From NCBI GenBank assembly GCA_025963675.1, contig JAOQAJ010000323.1, forward strand, positions 1 to 36,460: a stretch of DNA of 36,460 nucleotides, read 5' to 3'. Below the pieces are notes generated by a model. The model did no database searches and was not told where the DNA came from. It saw only the letters and a list, made by a program, of their open reading frames with translations. The stretch comes from Segetibacter sp. (lineage in GTDB: Bacteria; Bacteroidota; Bacteroidia; Chitinophagales; Chitinophagaceae). Below are positions 34,938 through 36,460 of this stretch, in pieces (position 1 is the first letter of the stretch; the number at the start of each line of letters is the position of its first letter). A program made the translations under genes and the position numbers.

Positions 34938-35044
34938 TGCAAATGCGGGAGGTCGACACCGTCTTTGAAACATTTACTAATAATCCTGGATGTGCTTTTT
35001 TAGAACATCTAATGTAAAAGTTTATAAAGTTTCAGTTGTATAAA

Positions 35045-35923
35045 ATGAGTTATCAAAAAGAATTATCGGAGGATGAAATACGGCAAGTGCTAAAGAAGCC
35101 GAATCCTATATCAGTCTTAAAAATGGTGTGGGCACTTATCAGAAGCTTTTTTAAGGAAAAACCTGAAATAATTATACTTACAGCAATTGTGTTGATTATG
35201 TTGTGGGGCAACCAGGGCAACCTGGATCTACTAAAATTGATACTTAAAGAATGGAGTCCGCCGGGAGTAGCTACAGATACTCGTACTCCAATTCTTAGCT
35301 GGGTAAAGTGGGATCGTGAGCTTATTTCATTTTTGTCAGGCACTTTTTTGCTCGTAGTGATCCCGGCGTTTATAATTCGATTTGGCTTTAAACATTCTCT
35401 TGTAGATTACGGGCTTGGTTTACCTTCCAAAGGAAAACGGACTGTTGGTTTAGTGCTTTTTATCACCCTTATTCTTGTTTCAATTTTTCCGTTTTATATA
35501 GCTTCAAAAGATGCCGGCATGCAGGCAGTTTACCCGTTCTATAAAAACTTTTCAAGCGTAGGTGAGTTTATTATTTATGAGCTGTGTTATTTTCCATTTT
35601 TTCTTGTAATAGAATTTATTTTTCGAGGTTACCTGTTACTAGGGCTTTCCCATAATACTAACATTGTTTATTCACCTGATACAGGAAAGTACTCGGTCTA
35701 CAGTTTTGGCAAATATGCAATTACCATCTCGATGCTGTCTTATACCGCATGGCATCTGGGTAAACCATTGACTGAGTTATGGGGAACTCCACTATGGGGA
35801 TTGATCGCAGGTGCCGGTACTTATTACGTTCGATCTATCTGGCCTGCTTTGATGGCTCATTTCCTTCTAAATGTATTTCTGGATGGTATGATTCTTCATC
35901 ACCTGAACCTTTTTCCCGGTTAA
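35045..35923 (+). CDS. CPBP-family-like integral membrane protein
   Basis: A 292-aa polytopic protein with about six hydrophobic segments (for example IIILTAIVLIMLWG, LLVVIPAFIIRFGF, VGLVLFITLILVSIFPFYIA). It matches the CPBP (Rce1-like) intramembrane protease family: IEFIFRG (E190, R194) for motif 1, YTAWH (H237) for motif 2 and HFLLN (H272, N276) for motif 3. The first Glu of the EExxxR motif is Ile (I189), so proteolysis is uncertain; some family members naturally have only one Glu here. The ATG at 35045 was preferred over an upstream in-frame TTG at 35036. Only 23 bp from the DUF2270 gene, so the two are likely co-transcribed. Maturation, immunity or a non-catalytic role are all possible. 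Confidence 0.8.
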   Translation: MSYQKELSEDEIRQVLKKPNPISVLKMVWALIRSFFKEKPEIIILTAIVLIMLWGNQGNLDLLKLILKEWSPPGVATDTRTPILSWVKWDRELISFLSGTFLLVVIPAFIIRFGFKHSLVDYGLGLPSKGKRTVGLVLFITLILVSIFPFYIASKDAGMQAVYPFYKNFSSVGEFIIYELCYFPFFLVIEFIFRGYLLLGLSHNTNIVYSPDTGKYSVYSFGKYAITISMLSYTAWHLGKPLTELWGTPLWGLIAGAGTYYVRSIWPALMAHFLLNVFLDGMILHHLNLFPG

Positions 35924-35946
35924 TCAATCAACTCAACATATATCAT

Positions 35947-36460
35947 ATGGAGGATGACTTTCTAAAAATTTATTCTGAAGAGACGAAGCGATTGCTACGG
36001 AGTAAATCGGCCATGGATACGACGAGAAATATTTCGATAACGATTTTATTGGGGATGATATTAATTTCTTTTGCATCTGCAGCGCCAGTAAGTTACCATG
36101 TGCCTCTTTTTGCGTCACTCGCCGTGTTCGTTTTGTTGCTTTTCGAAACGTGGTTGTTTTGCTCCTCTTTTGTAAGGGAAAGACGAGTTCGCCTACTTGA
36201 AAAAAATTTTATTGCTCCTATGTTTGATGGCCAGGTAAAGATTGAATCGAACTGGCAGGGTGTTTTATCCGGCAATTATGTCAAAACAGCTAAACCGCCA
36301 TTTTTGCCATCGATCGCTTTTAGAATCTATAAGAATTACTTTATTTTATATTTAGCAGTTGACAGTAGTTGGCTTGCAAAAGTGTATTTATCACCTGAAC
36401 CTCCTTCAAGCTTTTTTGAATTTGTTAATAGGCTTGATCTTGGCGTGTTTGTCGGTTGGG
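35947..36460 (+). CDS. DUF2270-family integral membrane protein, partial (3' end beyond window)
   Basis: The frame is open from the ATG at 35947 to the window edge (171 codons seen). The N-terminus MEDDFLKIYSEETKRLLRSK is followed by DTTRNISITILLGMILISFA, HVPLFASLAVFVLLLFETWL and RERRVRLLEKNFIAPMF: two membrane helices and then an Arg-rich cytoplasmic turn, the pattern I know from DUF2270 proteins. Function of the family is unknown. It starts 23 bp after the CPBP-like gene stop and is probably co-expressed with it. The rest of the protein is not in the window, so length and C-terminal features cannot be judged. Confidence 0.75.
   Translation, partial: MEDDFLKIYSEETKRLLRSKSAMDTTRNISITILLGMILISFASAAPVSYHVPLFASLAVFVLLLFETWLFCSSFVRERRVRLLEKNFIAPMFDGQVKIESNWQGVLSGNYVKTAKPPFLPSIAFRIYKNYFILYLAVDSSWLAKVYLSPEPPSSFFEFVNRLDLGVFVGW

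Noticed and set aside
30250-36460. A toxin-immunity or phage-defence island built on the nuclease.
   Set aside because: No recognisable immunity, secretion-tag, restriction, recombinase or other defence marker; kept only as a low-certainty idea in the findings.

Overview
The window looks like a chromosomal segment from a Bacteroidota member, most likely Chitinophagales/Chitinophagaceae. The grounds are the family content (DUF4142, DUF2911, DUF4964/DUF5127/DUF4965/DUF1793 glutaminase, many small outer-membrane barrels, Bacteroidota-type lipoproteins) and -7 boxes of the TAnnTTTG type. No rRNA, tRNA, CRISPR array, transposase or phage gene was recognised. The taxonomic call is inference; no marker gene was available to confirm it.

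Layout. 1-4332: a terminator, a DUF4142 protein (-), pdxJ (-), a repeat-rich divergent spacer, a UbiD-family decarboxylase (+), a shared terminator and a DUF2911 protein (-). 4333-5916: gene-poor, with one short coiled-coil ORF. 5917-9345: a GH1-like/RmlD-like fusion enzyme and a Tat-exported TIM-barrel isomerase/epimerase, each followed by a clear intrinsic terminator. 9723-13421: an overlapping trio (barrel, glycerophosphodiesterase lipoprotein, barrel), then an exported metallophosphoesterase. 13770-16983: a lipoprotein and an alpha/beta-hydrolase lipoprotein 3 bp apart, a small membrane protein and another barrel. 17045-23303: a PIG-L deacetylase (-), an Omp85/BamA-type barrel with an unusual, kinase-like N-terminal region, and a large GAF-domain protein. 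23473-25821: an SDR and a berberine-bridge-like FAD oxidoreductase in one minus-strand unit. 26328-30244: an exported SGNH hydrolase and a large glutaminase-family protein. 30250-36460: a DNA/RNA non-specific endonuclease (-), then a plus-strand run of metallophosphoesterase, aldonolactone-oxidase-like FAD enzyme, CPBP-like membrane protein and a DUF2270 membrane protein cut by the window end.

Most products carry signal peptides, lipoboxes or barrel features, so the theme is the cell envelope: hydrolysis of phosphoesters, esters, N-acetyl groups and glutamine-type substrates outside the cytoplasm. The only clear housekeeping gene is pdxJ (vitamin B6).

The most interesting items are the kinase-like region fused to an Omp85 barrel (18144-20747), a family of short dispersed intergenic repeats sharing a TTGCG(T/A)CGCA core, a nested inverted-repeat element at 27401-27623, and the CTAGC-rich repeat block between pdxJ and ubiD.
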